NCBI GenBank assembly: GCA_038212305.1
Contig: JBBQUP010000086.1
Coordinates: forward strand, 1-14,672
Direction: 5' to 3'
DNA from: JBBQUP01 sp038212305
GTDB lineage: Bacteria > Bacteroidota > Bacteroidia > Bacteroidales > Marinilabiliaceae
Length of the DNA: 14,672 nt
Below are positions 8,695 to 14,672 of the stretch, piece by piece. The notes under the pieces are model-generated. The model was not told the DNA's origin. It saw only the letters and a list, made by a program, of their open reading frames with translations, and ran no database searches. How positions within the stretch are numbered: the stretch's first letter is position 1; every line of letters begins with the position of its first letter. The position numbers were made by a program, and so were the translations under genes.

Positions 8695-8723
8695 CAAAAA
8701 AAGCTCCGGGTACCCCGAAGCTT
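8695..8723 (-). terminator. Rho-independent terminator of rpmE2
   Basis: Read on the minus strand, AAGCTTCGGG (8723-8714) pairs with CCCGGAGCTT (8710-8701) around a 3-base loop, with nine Watson-Crick pairs and one U-G wobble. A run of T follows (8702-8695 on the complement). The wobble would be a C-A mismatch in plus-strand RNA, so the structure favours minus-strand transcription. It starts 28 bp after the rpmE2 stop. Confidence 0.9.
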
Positions 8724-8751
8724 ATAATATTTGATCACCGAAAACAGAATG

Positions 8752-9015
8752 TTACTTGGTTCTGTTGTCGAAATGTTTTTGATAACGATTCATGAACTTG
8801 TCAACACGTCCTGCTGTATCAACCAACTTCATTTTACCGGTAAAGAAGGGGTGAGAAGTGTTTGAAATCTCAAGTTTTACCAATGGGAATTCTGTCCCAT
8901 CAATCTCGATGTTGTCGCGTGTATTAACGGTTGAACGGGTAATGAAAGTTTCTCCGTTTGACATGTCTTTAAAGGCAACCAACCTATAATTTGCCGGATG
9001 TAGTCCTTGTTTCAT
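8752..9015 (-). CDS. rpmE2: Ribosomal protein L31, type B (zinc-independent)
   Basis: The 87-residue protein begins at the ATG at 9015 (M-K-Q-G-L-H-P-A-N-Y-R). The frame extends 14 codons upstream, but that part is unlike L31. Family landmarks are F-K-D-M-S-N-G-E, F-I-T-R-S-T, S-N-T-S-H-P-F-F-T-G and D-T-A-G-R-V-D-K-F-M-N-R-Y. It has no cysteine at all, so it is the zinc-free B form (also called YkgM or RpmE2) of this 50S protein that bridges the subunits near the central protuberance. Organisms with both forms use the B form in zinc starvation, but in many Bacteroidota it is, to my knowledge, the only L31; nothing near it looks zinc-regulated. It is flanked by its own promoter and terminator and is therefore a single-gene transcript. 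Confidence 0.97.
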   Translation of the reverse strand: MKQGLHPANYRLVAFKDMSNGETFITRSTVNTRDNIEIDGTEFPLVKLEISNTSHPFFTGKMKLVDTAGRVDKFMNRYQKHFDNRTK

Positions 9016-9054
9016 TGCTTTATATTTTAATATTTTTTCTGCAAAATTGGAATG

Positions 9055-9084
9055 CAAAAGTAGCGATTAAAAATTAATACACAA
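9055..9084 (-). promoter_or_regulatory. Bacteroidota-type promoter of rpmE2
   Basis: On the minus strand TTG (9084-9082) is followed by exactly 19 bases and then TACTTTTG (9062-9055), matching the primary sigma consensus TTG-N19-TAnnTTTG of Bacteroidota. Transcription should begin near 9048, giving a leader of about 30 bases before the ATG at 9015. This also supports that start over the upstream frame extension, which would begin before or at the transcript start. Confidence 0.85.
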
Positions 9085-9137
9085 CTAATTTGATGGTATA
9101 AATTGCTTTTTAACATTAAAAAATTACGCTCTTGCGA

Positions 9138-10331
9138 TCAATTATTATCTTGATTTTTACCTAATTGTTTACTGTTAGTTGGAATAATGGCCGATCGAGC
9201 AACTTGTTTTTGATTAAACAGAATTCGATAGGTGATGTGTTTTTTTCCTAATGATGCACCCATTGCCTCAAGAAGAGCGCGCATTTTAGGATTAAAATCT
9301 CCCACCCACGATAATTCCATTTCAGTAAATTGCGGGTTGCGTTTAACAACATCGCGTAGTTGATGAAATATACCCGATTCAATTCCCATGCGCTGGAAGT
9401 GGGTTTTTATACCAAAAACGGTGACTCGAGTTCGCGTCATGGACTTCGTTTGTCGATAATACACAAATTTTAATTTTGCCCACCAATTAAGTTTCCCATG
9501 CAGATGCTTAATTATTTGATTGGCATCAGGAAACATGACTAAAAATCCGATTGGCTCATCATTAAAATAGGCATACCAAATCAATTCAGGCATTAAAAAG
9601 CTACGGGTTTTTTCTATTAGGTTTTTAATAGATGATTTTTGAATGGGGGTAAAATTCTCGTGGAATTGCCAAGCATCGTTATATATTTCAATAAAATCAT
9701 CGATAAATCGGTCGGAATCTTTCCAAGTAAAATGCTTAAATGTTAAGCCAGGTTTAGATATGATGCGTTCCGAAATTCGCCAAAACCGCTCTGGAAATTC
9801 TTTTGATAAGTCTAAGTGATTTGTAATTTGGTTATAGTATGCTGCGAAACCATATGATTCGAATAAGTTTTGGTAGTAATTAGGATTGTATGCCATTCCA
9901 AATGCTGGAGGTGTAAACCCTTCGATTAAACAACCCCAGAAATTGTCGTTTTCACCAAAGTTTATGGGGCCATCCATTGCTTCCATGCCTTTGTTTTGAA
10001 GCCATTTCTTAGAGGCATCAAACAATAAGTTGGCTGCTTCCTGATTGTTTTCGCATTCGAAAAATCCTATGCCACCTGTTGGTTGTTCAAATCCAAAGGC
10101 TTTTTTAGGGTTTATAAACGCAGCAACTCGACCAACGCATTTTTGATCTCTCACAACAATATACCGTACGGCATAGCCATTTAATAATAGGTTGTTTTTT
10201 AACGGATTAAATGTGTCTTGAATCATAATGTCCAAGGGGCGAATGTAGTTTTTGTCAGAGGCATAAATGGTGTTAACCATGTTTAAAAACGTCTTCTCTA
10301 ATGCCGCTGTATTTACTTCTATAATTTGCAT
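9138..10331 (-). CDS. GNAT-superfamily protein of unknown substrate (YghO-like)
   Basis: The 397-residue protein starts at an ATG at 10331. It has no signal peptide or membrane segment and should be cytoplasmic. The N-terminal half contains a D-G-P-I-N-F-G-E-N-D-N-F-W-G motif (about residues 118-131), which I associate with a family of uncharacterised large GNAT-like proteins that includes E. coli YghO. The C-terminal half looks like an acetyltransferase fold: Q313-R-M-G-I-E resembles the acetyl-CoA pyrophosphate loop (Q/R-x-x-G-x-G/A), and D-F-N347-P-K-M-R-A-L-L-E-A-M-G-A resembles the following N-x-x-x-x-x-L-x-E-x-x-G helix. The final 25 residues look disordered and polar. The substrate cannot be predicted. 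It is separated from rpmE2 by a promoter region and from the upstream gene by 320 bp, so it is probably transcribed alone. Confidence 0.8.
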   Translation of the reverse strand: MQIIEVNTAALEKTFLNMVNTIYASDKNYIRPLDIMIQDTFNPLKNNLLLNGYAVRYIVVRDQKCVGRVAAFINPKKAFGFEQPTGGIGFFECENNQEAANLLFDASKKWLQNKGMEAMDGPINFGENDNFWGCLIEGFTPPAFGMAYNPNYYQNLFESYGFAAYYNQITNHLDLSKEFPERFWRISERIISKPGLTFKHFTWKDSDRFIDDFIEIYNDAWQFHENFTPIQKSSIKNLIEKTRSFLMPELIWYAYFNDEPIGFLVMFPDANQIIKHLHGKLNWWAKLKFVYYRQTKSMTRTRVTVFGIKTHFQRMGIESGIFHQLRDVVKRNPQFTEMELSWVGDFNPKMRALLEAMGASLGKKHITYRILFNQKQVARSAIIPTNSKQLGKNQDNN

Positions 10332-10358
10332 AGTCTATTTTCCCTGCTAATAATAATC

Positions 10359-10366
10359 CAAAGTTA
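10359..10366 (-). promoter_or_regulatory. Possible -7 element for the GNAT-like gene
   Basis: TAACTTTG on the minus strand fits TAnnTTTG and lies 28 bp before the ATG at 10331. No TTG is found about 19-21 bases further upstream, where the sequence is an A/T stretch, so confidence is limited. Confidence 0.4.
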
Positions 10367-10444
10367 ACGAATTTATCTGTTTTTTAGATTTTGGAATATT
10401 TATAACAGACTTGAAAACAGCAAATCAATGGATGCATTGAGTTG

Positions 10445-10609
10445 CTGTTTAAATTTTTAGATGATAGAAAGAGAAGATGGGAAGATGGGAAGACCAAAAA
10501 ATAAGAAGATAAGAAGATAGGAAGATGAAAATAGAATGTTTATCATCCGGACTTATCTATCTAATATCTATTAATCTTCCTTTCTCTATATTCATTTAAA
10601 TTTAAACAG
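10445..10609. repeat. 165-bp inverted-repeat element in the 320-bp gap 10332-10651
   Basis: CTGTTTAAATTT (10445-10456) is repeated perfectly in inverse at 10598-10609. Complementarity continues inward with small gaps: ATAGAAAGAGAAGAT (10464-10478) faces ATCTTCCTTTCTCTAT (10574-10589). The arms are thus about 35 bases each around a purine-rich centre. It could be a miniature inverted-repeat element or a structured spacer between two minus-strand genes. I see no clear target-site duplication. The rest of the gap holds only the possible promoter at 10359-10366. Confidence 0.6.
10473..10526. repeat. Phased 8-bp purine-rich tandem repeats
   Basis: GAAGAT recurs at 10473, 10481, 10505, 10513 and 10521, with the variant GAAGAC at 10489, all in the same 8-base register. 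The fuller units are GAAGATGG and AAGAAGAT. A period of 8 argues against coding. It lies inside the inverted-repeat element at 10445-10609. Confidence 0.75.
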
Positions 10610-10651
10610 TTACTGAGAAAACGATTTTATTATGGTTTGAGTGTAATGCGT

Positions 10652-12121
10652 TTAAAACTCGAGCCAACTTAAATAGTCATCGGGTTTTTTCGGAGTCGAT
10701 ATTTTATGTATGAAATCATTTTTGCGAGGAATATAATTGTAATCGTTTTGCCATTTCAAATGGTTCTCTGCAATTTGCGATACAGCATTTATAATGTAAT
10801 CCACTTCATTGTCTGTCATTGTTGGATGGAGCGATAACCTTACCCATCCCGGCTTTTCGGATAGGTCGCCTATGTCGATTTTACGTGTAATATTTGTTGA
10901 GGTGTAATAATCTACATGTAATAAGTAATGGCCATAAGTGCCTGCGCATGAGCAACCTCCGCGTACCTGAATGCCAAAGCGATCGTTCAATAATCGAACA
11001 ACTAAATTAAAATGTGCATCGGTAATATAAAAGGATATTGCTCCAATTCTATCCACATCAATATCTGCTAAAATGGATAAGCCTTTTATTTTTCGAAATT
11101 CGCTAACTACTTTATTTACTAAGTGGTTAGCGCGCTCTTCTATTTCACGAATTCCCATTTTTTCTTTCAGTTTTATAACCAAAGCGGCCTTTATACATTG
11201 TAAAAATCCTGGCGTACCAGCATCTTCGCGTGCTTCAATATCTTCAATGTATTTGTATTTGCCCCATCGGTTAGTCCAGTCAACAGTACCACCTCCTGAA
11301 TCATCGGGAGAAAGATTGTGGTAAAGTGCCGAATTAAAAACTACAACACCCGAACTTCCGGGACCACCTAAAAATTTGTGGGGCGAAAAAAAGATAGCAT
11401 CTAGTTGTTCTAATGGGTCGGTTGGATGCATATTTATTTCAACATAAGGAGCCGAAGCCGCAAAATCAATAAAACAAAAACCTCCGTTTTGATGCATGAT
11501 TCGGGTTAATTCGTAGTAAGGTGTTTTTATGCCCGAAACATTTGAACAAGCCGTGAAGGAACCAATTTTGAAGGTTCTGTTTTTGTATTTTTCAATTTCG
11601 CTTCGAAGTGAGTTTGGACTAACCAGCAAGTTTTCATCGGGTTCAAGGACTACAACATCTGCATGAGTTTCGAGCCACGAGGTGTGATTCGAATGGTGCT
11701 CCATATGTGTTATAAATACAACTGGACGATCATTCGCAGGAAGATGGTAGTGTTTTCGGGCTTGCTCAGGAACTCGTAATCCAAGAATTCGCTGCAACTT
11801 GTTGATAACTCCTGTCATGCCTGTTCCCGAAGTAATTATAAAATCGCTGCATGAGGCATTGACATGTTTTTTAATTATTTGATGCGAAAGGTTATAAATG
11901 TTGGTCATTATCATTCCTGTATCACTCGATTCGGAATGAGTATTTCCAACAAATGGACCTATTTTATACGAAATCAGATTTTCAATTGGTTGATATAATC
12001 TGCCACTTGCTATCCAATCGGCATAAATTAACGGTTTATTACCGTAGGGCGTTTCAATTGTTGTATCGTTTCCAATTATGTTTTTGCGAAAAGCATTAAA
12101 ATAGTCCTCTAAAGGGTTCAT
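10652..12121 (-). CDS. Class V PLP-dependent enzyme, group II cysteine desulfurase-like
   Basis: I start this at the ATG at 12121 (489 residues); a longer frame begins at TTG 12142. The layout follows SufS/CsdA-type enzymes: N60-T-H-S-E-S-S near the substrate site, a G-T-G-M-T-G phosphate loop (99-104), H139-M-E-H-H-S-N whose histidine would stack on PLP, D219 for the pyridine nitrogen, and S-P-H-K249 carrying PLP. The R-G-G-C390-S-C392-A element aligns with R-T-G-H-H-C-A of SufS, placing the catalytic cysteine at C392, with an extra cysteine two residues before it. D219 is followed by F-A-A rather than the usual G-A-Q. It is longer than SufS (about 406) through insertions and a C-terminal extension, and no suf or isc gene is near. 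Desulfurase activity on cysteine or a relative is possible, but the substrate is not shown. It lies 76 bp after the next gene upstream and may be co-transcribed. Confidence 0.85.
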   Translation of the reverse strand: MNPLEDYFNAFRKNIIGNDTTIETPYGNKPLIYADWIASGRLYQPIENLISYKIGPFVGNTHSESSDTGMIMTNIYNLSHQIIKKHVNASCSDFIITSGTGMTGVINKLQRILGLRVPEQARKHYHLPANDRPVVFITHMEHHSNHTSWLETHADVVVLEPDENLLVSPNSLRSEIEKYKNRTFKIGSFTACSNVSGIKTPYYELTRIMHQNGGFCFIDFAASAPYVEINMHPTDPLEQLDAIFFSPHKFLGGPGSSGVVVFNSALYHNLSPDDSGGGTVDWTNRWGKYKYIEDIEAREDAGTPGFLQCIKAALVIKLKEKMGIREIEERANHLVNKVVSEFRKIKGLSILADIDVDRIGAISFYITDAHFNLVVRLLNDRFGIQVRGGCSCAGTYGHYLLHVDYYTSTNITRKIDIGDLSEKPGWVRLSLHPTMTDNEVDYIINAVSQIAENHLKWQNDYNYIPRKNDFIHKISTPKKPDDYLSWLEF

Positions 12122-12197
12122 CGATAAATTATTTTGGATCAAATATGTTTATTTTCATCGCATGAAAAAATGATTTTTGTGCAGAATTTAATCATTT

Positions 12198-12884
12198 TCA
12201 GCTATAAAGACTTTCGGTGTATATGTTTTCGGCTATTAAATGCCAATTGGGGTTTGTGAAATTTCGAAGTATATTCTCTTGCTGAATAGCAAATGATTTG
12301 CCTTCAGGAGAATAGCGTATAATTTGTTGCATTAAGAATGAAATAGGAGTAACCGGAATGTGTGTATTCCAATAATTTGAGTTTAGGATTTGCGATGCAA
12401 GAGCCGAAATTATATCTTCAAGCATGATTGACTGGCTTTTAATTGCACCTGCTAAAATATAAACAGCCAATACATTTTGGTAATGAGTTTTGGTGGTTAA
12501 AAGGTAAGTTACTAATTTAATGGAATAGGATTGTTGCGAAAATAAATTTTTTGCGCTGTGGCGAGCAATATCTTCGTTGACAACTAATTTGCTCCAATCA
12601 CAAGCAGTTTCGAAGTTGAGTTGATTTGGCGATAGTAGTATTGTCGCTAAAATCATGGTTTCTCGTATCTCCATGAACCACAATCTTTCGCAAATTTCAA
12701 AGCGAACCAATTGGTTGGCAGCAATTGCTTCGAGATGTGATATGGATACGCCATAGTTTTTTTTGTAAATAATTTCATTTGAATTCATTACAAAAGCTGT
12801 TTCTCCATTCTTGCGAAGATTAATGAGATTTAGTAGTTCTTTAATTTTAAAATCTACATCAGAATTAAAAGGGAAATATTTCAT
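12198..12884 (-). CDS. AlkD-like helical (HEAT) repeat protein, probably not a glycosylase
   Basis: The 228-residue protein is all-helical in character with no signal or membrane segment. Y44-G-V-S-I-S-H-L-E-A-I-A, then C65-E-R-L-W-F-M-E-I-R-E-T-M-I-L-A-T, echo the start of the AlkD/AlkC DNA alkylation-repair fold (F-L-G-I-x-T-P plus R-E-L-W-x-x-x-x-R-E-x-x-x-x-A). It also resembles Bacteroidales proteins annotated as DNA alkylation repair enzymes. AlkD needs a tryptophan and aspartate in its S-W-W-D-S-V-D motif; the corresponding stretch here (about 104-116, V-N-E-D-I-A-R-H-S-A-K-N) lacks both. A binding or scaffold role is thus more likely than base excision. The relationship is drawn from remembered motifs and is moderately certain. 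It precedes the PLP enzyme on the same strand with a 76-bp gap. Confidence 0.6.
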   Translation of the reverse strand: MKYFPFNSDVDFKIKELLNLINLRKNGETAFVMNSNEIIYKKNYGVSISHLEAIAANQLVRFEICERLWFMEIRETMILATILLSPNQLNFETACDWSKLVVNEDIARHSAKNLFSQQSYSIKLVTYLLTTKTHYQNVLAVYILAGAIKSQSIMLEDIISALASQILNSNYWNTHIPVTPISFLMQQIIRYSPEGKSFAIQQENILRNFTNPNWHLIAENIYTESLYS

Positions 12885-13068
12885 TTTAATATGTATTGAT
12901 TATGGTAAATTATCATTTTATTCAGTGATATAAATGTGTGTTTTTATTTATTGATGCTTCTTTAAATGCTGTTTTGAAGGAATGTTTGCAATATTTTTCG
13001 TGTAATTAATTGAGTGGCTGATGTATTTGTGAAAAATCATAAAAATCAACGGTTTTTTTTTAACTGTC

Positions 13069-13100
13069 TTGCAAATTTAAAAGATTTACCATTATCTTTG
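13069..13100 (+). promoter_or_regulatory. Bacteroidota-type promoter of tRNA-His
   Basis: TTG (13069-13071) is followed by 21 bases and TATCTTTG (13093-13100), a full match to TAnnTTTG with acceptable spacing. The mature tRNA begins at 13121 (or G-1 at 13120), leaving a short 5' leader for RNase P to remove. Confidence 0.85.
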
Positions 13101-13120
13101 CATCGCGATAAGCAAAAATG

Positions 13121-13194
13121 GTGATTGTAGCTCAGTTGGTTAGAGCGCTGGATTGTGGTTCCAGAGGTCGCCGGTTCAAACCCGGTCCTTCACC
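13121..13194 (+). tRNA. tRNA-His (anticodon GTG)
   Basis: The 74-base cloverleaf has D-stem GCTC/GAGC, anticodon stem CTGGA/TCCAG with loop TTGTGGT (GTG at 13155-13157), variable loop AGGTC, and T-arm GCCGG-TTCAAAC-CCGGT. The base before it (13120) is G, and the discriminator (13194) is C, the G-1:C73 pair that histidyl-tRNA synthetase reads. CCA is not encoded (CAA follows). The acceptor stem GTGATTG/CCTTCAC has only five of seven pairs; positions 5:68 (T-T) and 6:67 (T-C) are mismatched. Promoter and terminator make it a single-gene unit. Confidence 0.93.
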
Positions 13195-13203
13195 CAAAAT
13201 ATA

Positions 13204-13242
13204 ATGCAGCATCTTGATTGTCAGGATGCTGCATTTGTTTTT
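13204..13242 (+). terminator. Rho-independent terminator of tRNA-His
   Basis: ATGCAGCATCTTGA (13204-13217) pairs with TCAGGATGCTGCAT (13221-13234) over 14 positions with one wobble, a 3-base loop, and then TTGTTTTT. It starts 10 bases after the tRNA 3' end. Confidence 0.92.
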
Positions 13243-13355
13243 CAGCCTATTTTTGGAATTATTTGCAGTGTTAGAATCGTTGTGGGGTCATCATAAAAAA
13301 AGATGGTTATCTTTAATTTCGAATTCATCTCCCAACAAAAATTAAGAATCTGTTT

Positions 13356-14303
13356 ATGAGTATTTTGTTTTTGATTGGCGGTTTGTTAGTGGTTTTGTTG
13401 GGTGCTCATGCATTGGTTGATGGCGCCTCATCGATTGCTAAGCGTTTTAATATTTCTGACATGGTGATTGGATTAACCATTGTGTCTATTGGTACTTCCA
13501 TGCCCGAAATGTCCATTAGTGTTATTTCAGCCCTAAAAGGAAATACCGATATAGCGGTTGGCAATATTTTGGGAAGCAACATTGCGAATATTCTGTTGAT
13601 TTTAGGTTTATCGTCAATTGTTTATCCGCTTACAATTCAAAAGAACACCCAGTATAAAGAGATTCCGCTGAGTATATTGGCGATTCTTTTAATAGGCATA
13701 TGTGGCAACGATATTTTTTTTGACCATGGCACGTCCAATGTGCTTTCAAGAATTGATGGCATTGTTTTCCTCTGCTTTTTCGTGATTTTCATGTATTACA
13801 CCTTTCAAATATCTAACACAAACGATGTTGAGCTCGTGGATGTTAAGCAGCAACCTCTCTGGAAATCGGTTTTGTATGTGGTAGTTGGGATGGTTGGGTT
13901 GTATTTTGGGGGTAATTATTTTGTAGAAGGAGCCATAATTATTGCCCGATATTTTGGTATGAGTGATGCGATAATTGGATTAACCATTGTTGCGCTAGGT
14001 ACTTCGTTACCCGAATTGGCAACATCGTTGGTCGCTGCATCTAAGAAAAATTCTGATATCGCGATTGGTAATGTGGTTGGGTCCAATATTTTAAATGTAT
14101 TTTTAATTTTAGGTGTTACAGCCACTATAAAGCCTTTGCCGCTTCATGCAACCGCTAACGTTGATATTTCAGTGGCTCTTTTTGCCAGCTTACTTTTGTT
14201 TTTAAGCACCATGGTTTTTCGTAAGCGAATAATCACAAGAGGTGAAGGGTTTGTTTTTGTGAGTGTGTATGTTGCATATATGGCGTATTTAATAGTGTTT
14301 TAG
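13356..14303 (+). CDS. CaCA-family sodium/calcium antiporter (YrbG-like)
   Basis: The 315-residue inner-membrane protein has about ten hydrophobic segments and the two inverted alpha repeats that define the Ca2+/cation antiporter superfamily. The first holds G46-T-S-M-P-E51 and G-N-I-L-G-S-N-I-A-N; the second holds G215-T-S-L-P-E220 and G-N-V-V-G-S-N-I-L-N. E51 and E220 are the paired ion-binding glutamates known from this family. Length matches bacterial YrbG/CaxA-type exchangers (about 310-330). It would extrude Ca2+ (or a similar cation) in exchange for Na+, though the ion is not proven by sequence. The ATG at 13356 begins the first helix directly. It follows the tRNA terminator, so it needs its own promoter; TTATCTTTAA near 13309 is a weak candidate. 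No terminator is evident after the stop. Confidence 0.94.
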   Translation: MSILFLIGGLLVVLLGAHALVDGASSIAKRFNISDMVIGLTIVSIGTSMPEMSISVISALKGNTDIAVGNILGSNIANILLILGLSSIVYPLTIQKNTQYKEIPLSILAILLIGICGNDIFFDHGTSNVLSRIDGIVFLCFFVIFMYYTFQISNTNDVELVDVKQQPLWKSVLYVVVGMVGLYFGGNYFVEGAIIIARYFGMSDAIIGLTIVALGTSLPELATSLVAASKKNSDIAIGNVVGSNILNVFLILGVTATIKPLPLHATANVDISVALFASLLLFLSTMVFRKRIITRGEGFVFVSVYVAYMAYLIVF

Positions 14304-14340
14304 ATTGTTGCTTAATTCCACTAGTCATCTATTCGCGATT

Positions 14341-14515
14341 TATATTTTTCACCTCCGCTTCTTTTTGCCTTTGTGTTTAATCCTTCACCCCCCCCAATCG
14401 CGTAGCGAAAGTGCGTTGGCATTGATGAAACGGCGAGCAGGAGCAGGCTTGTGGGTTGTAGCATCAGATTTTCTTGATTTTTTTGTTACTTTTTGTATCA
14501 AGTTGCCACATTAAT
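14341..14515. repeat. GC-richer non-coding stretch resembling a dispersed Bacteroidota repeat
   Basis: The 246 bp between the antiporter stop and the last reading frame hold no convincing gene. From about 14380 to 14460 the base composition is clearly richer in G and C than any neighbour, with a run of eight C (14388-14395) and a small CGCGTAGCG palindrome (14399-14407). It ends with a motif that on the minus strand reads TGATACAAAAAGTAAC (14501-14486), followed by AAAAAAATCAAG. I associate such CAAAAAGTAACAAAAA-TCAAG ends with repeated intergenic sequences in Bacteroidota that yield spurious small proteins. This is recollection plus composition, not a demonstrated repeat. Confidence 0.45.
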
Positions 14516-14549
14516 TACTTAATGCTATGTACCAATAGTTCGTTAAATT

Positions 14550-14672
14550 TTATGCGGCAATTTTGCCATAATCCAAAAGTTCTTTGACAATTTTCTGATT
14601 TTTTGCAGTGTATGGATTAATAGCAAACACGCACATAAATCGTTCGAGCATTAAAGTGTTGTTATATAGCGT
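14550..14672 (-). CDS. C-terminal fragment of an unidentified protein, running off the right edge
   Basis: Forty codons read inward from the right edge to a TAA at 14550-14552 without interruption. The end reads A-I-N-P-Y-T-A-K-N-Q-K-I-V-K-E-L-L-D-Y-G and then K-I-A-A. The composition (amphipathic, Lys/Glu/Leu-rich helix) looks like real protein, but I do not recognise the family, and the fragment is short enough for chance. Its start lies beyond the window. Confidence 0.4.
   Translation of the reverse strand, partial: TLYNNTLMLERFMCVFAINPYTAKNQKIVKELLDYGKIAA

Noticed and set aside
9016..9057. Upstream extension of rpmE2
   Set aside because: The added 14 residues are not part of L31, and the mapped promoter predicts a transcript starting near 9048, inside the extension.
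10473..10526. CRISPR-like appearance of regularly spaced repeats
   Set aside because: Units are only 6-8 bases with no spacers of normal size and no cas gene in the window; this is a simple tandem repeat.
14305..14514. Plus-strand frame of 69 codons after the antiporter
   Set aside because: It begins at a non-ATG codon, runs through the homopolymer and GC-rich repeat-like stretch, and resembles spurious translations of Bacteroidota intergenic repeats.

Overview
The window looks like a chromosomal segment from an aerobic or microaerobic member of the Bacteroidota. The DNA is AT-rich. Shine-Dalgarno sites are lacking before the start codons I examined. At least two promoters match the Bacteroidota pattern TTG-N19..21-TAnnTTTG. 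The gene content also fits: alternative complex III with a fused Tat-type ActB, a zinc-free (type B) L31, and Bacteroidota-style Lon. I cannot fix the order or genus from this sequence.

Layout. Positions 1-4773 (minus strand) hold the start of an alternative complex III operon, read actA > actB > actC, with ActC running off the left edge. This complex oxidises menaquinol and passes electrons through ActB Fe-S clusters and ActA haems to a terminal oxidase. The remaining act genes would lie beyond the left edge. A 356-bp AT-rich gap separates actA from a divergent plus-strand gene (5130-5909) for an ADP-ribosylglycohydrolase-fold protein that has lost its usual metal-binding aspartates. Converging on it is lon (6047-8530, minus), with a short palindrome just before its start. 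Next, all on the minus strand, come rpmE2 as a self-contained unit (promoter 9055-9084, terminator 8695-8723), a GNAT-superfamily protein (9138-10331), an intergenic inverted-repeat element with phased 8-bp repeats (10445-10609), a class V PLP enzyme resembling group II cysteine desulfurases (10652-12121), and an AlkD-like helical-repeat protein (12198-12884). On the plus strand follow a tRNA-His(GTG) with a good promoter and terminator (13069-13242) and a CaCA-family Na+/Ca2+ antiporter (13356-14303). The right end holds a GC-richer non-coding stretch that resembles a dispersed repeat, and the last 40 codons of an unidentified minus-strand reading frame.

Most of the window is ordinary housekeeping and respiratory content. 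I did not find a clear new multi-gene system. The items most worth checking are the apparent pseudo-enzyme at 5130-5909, the substituted haem ligand in ActA's N-terminal domain, the hairpin element at 10445-10609, the mismatched acceptor stem of tRNA-His, and the repeat-like right end.
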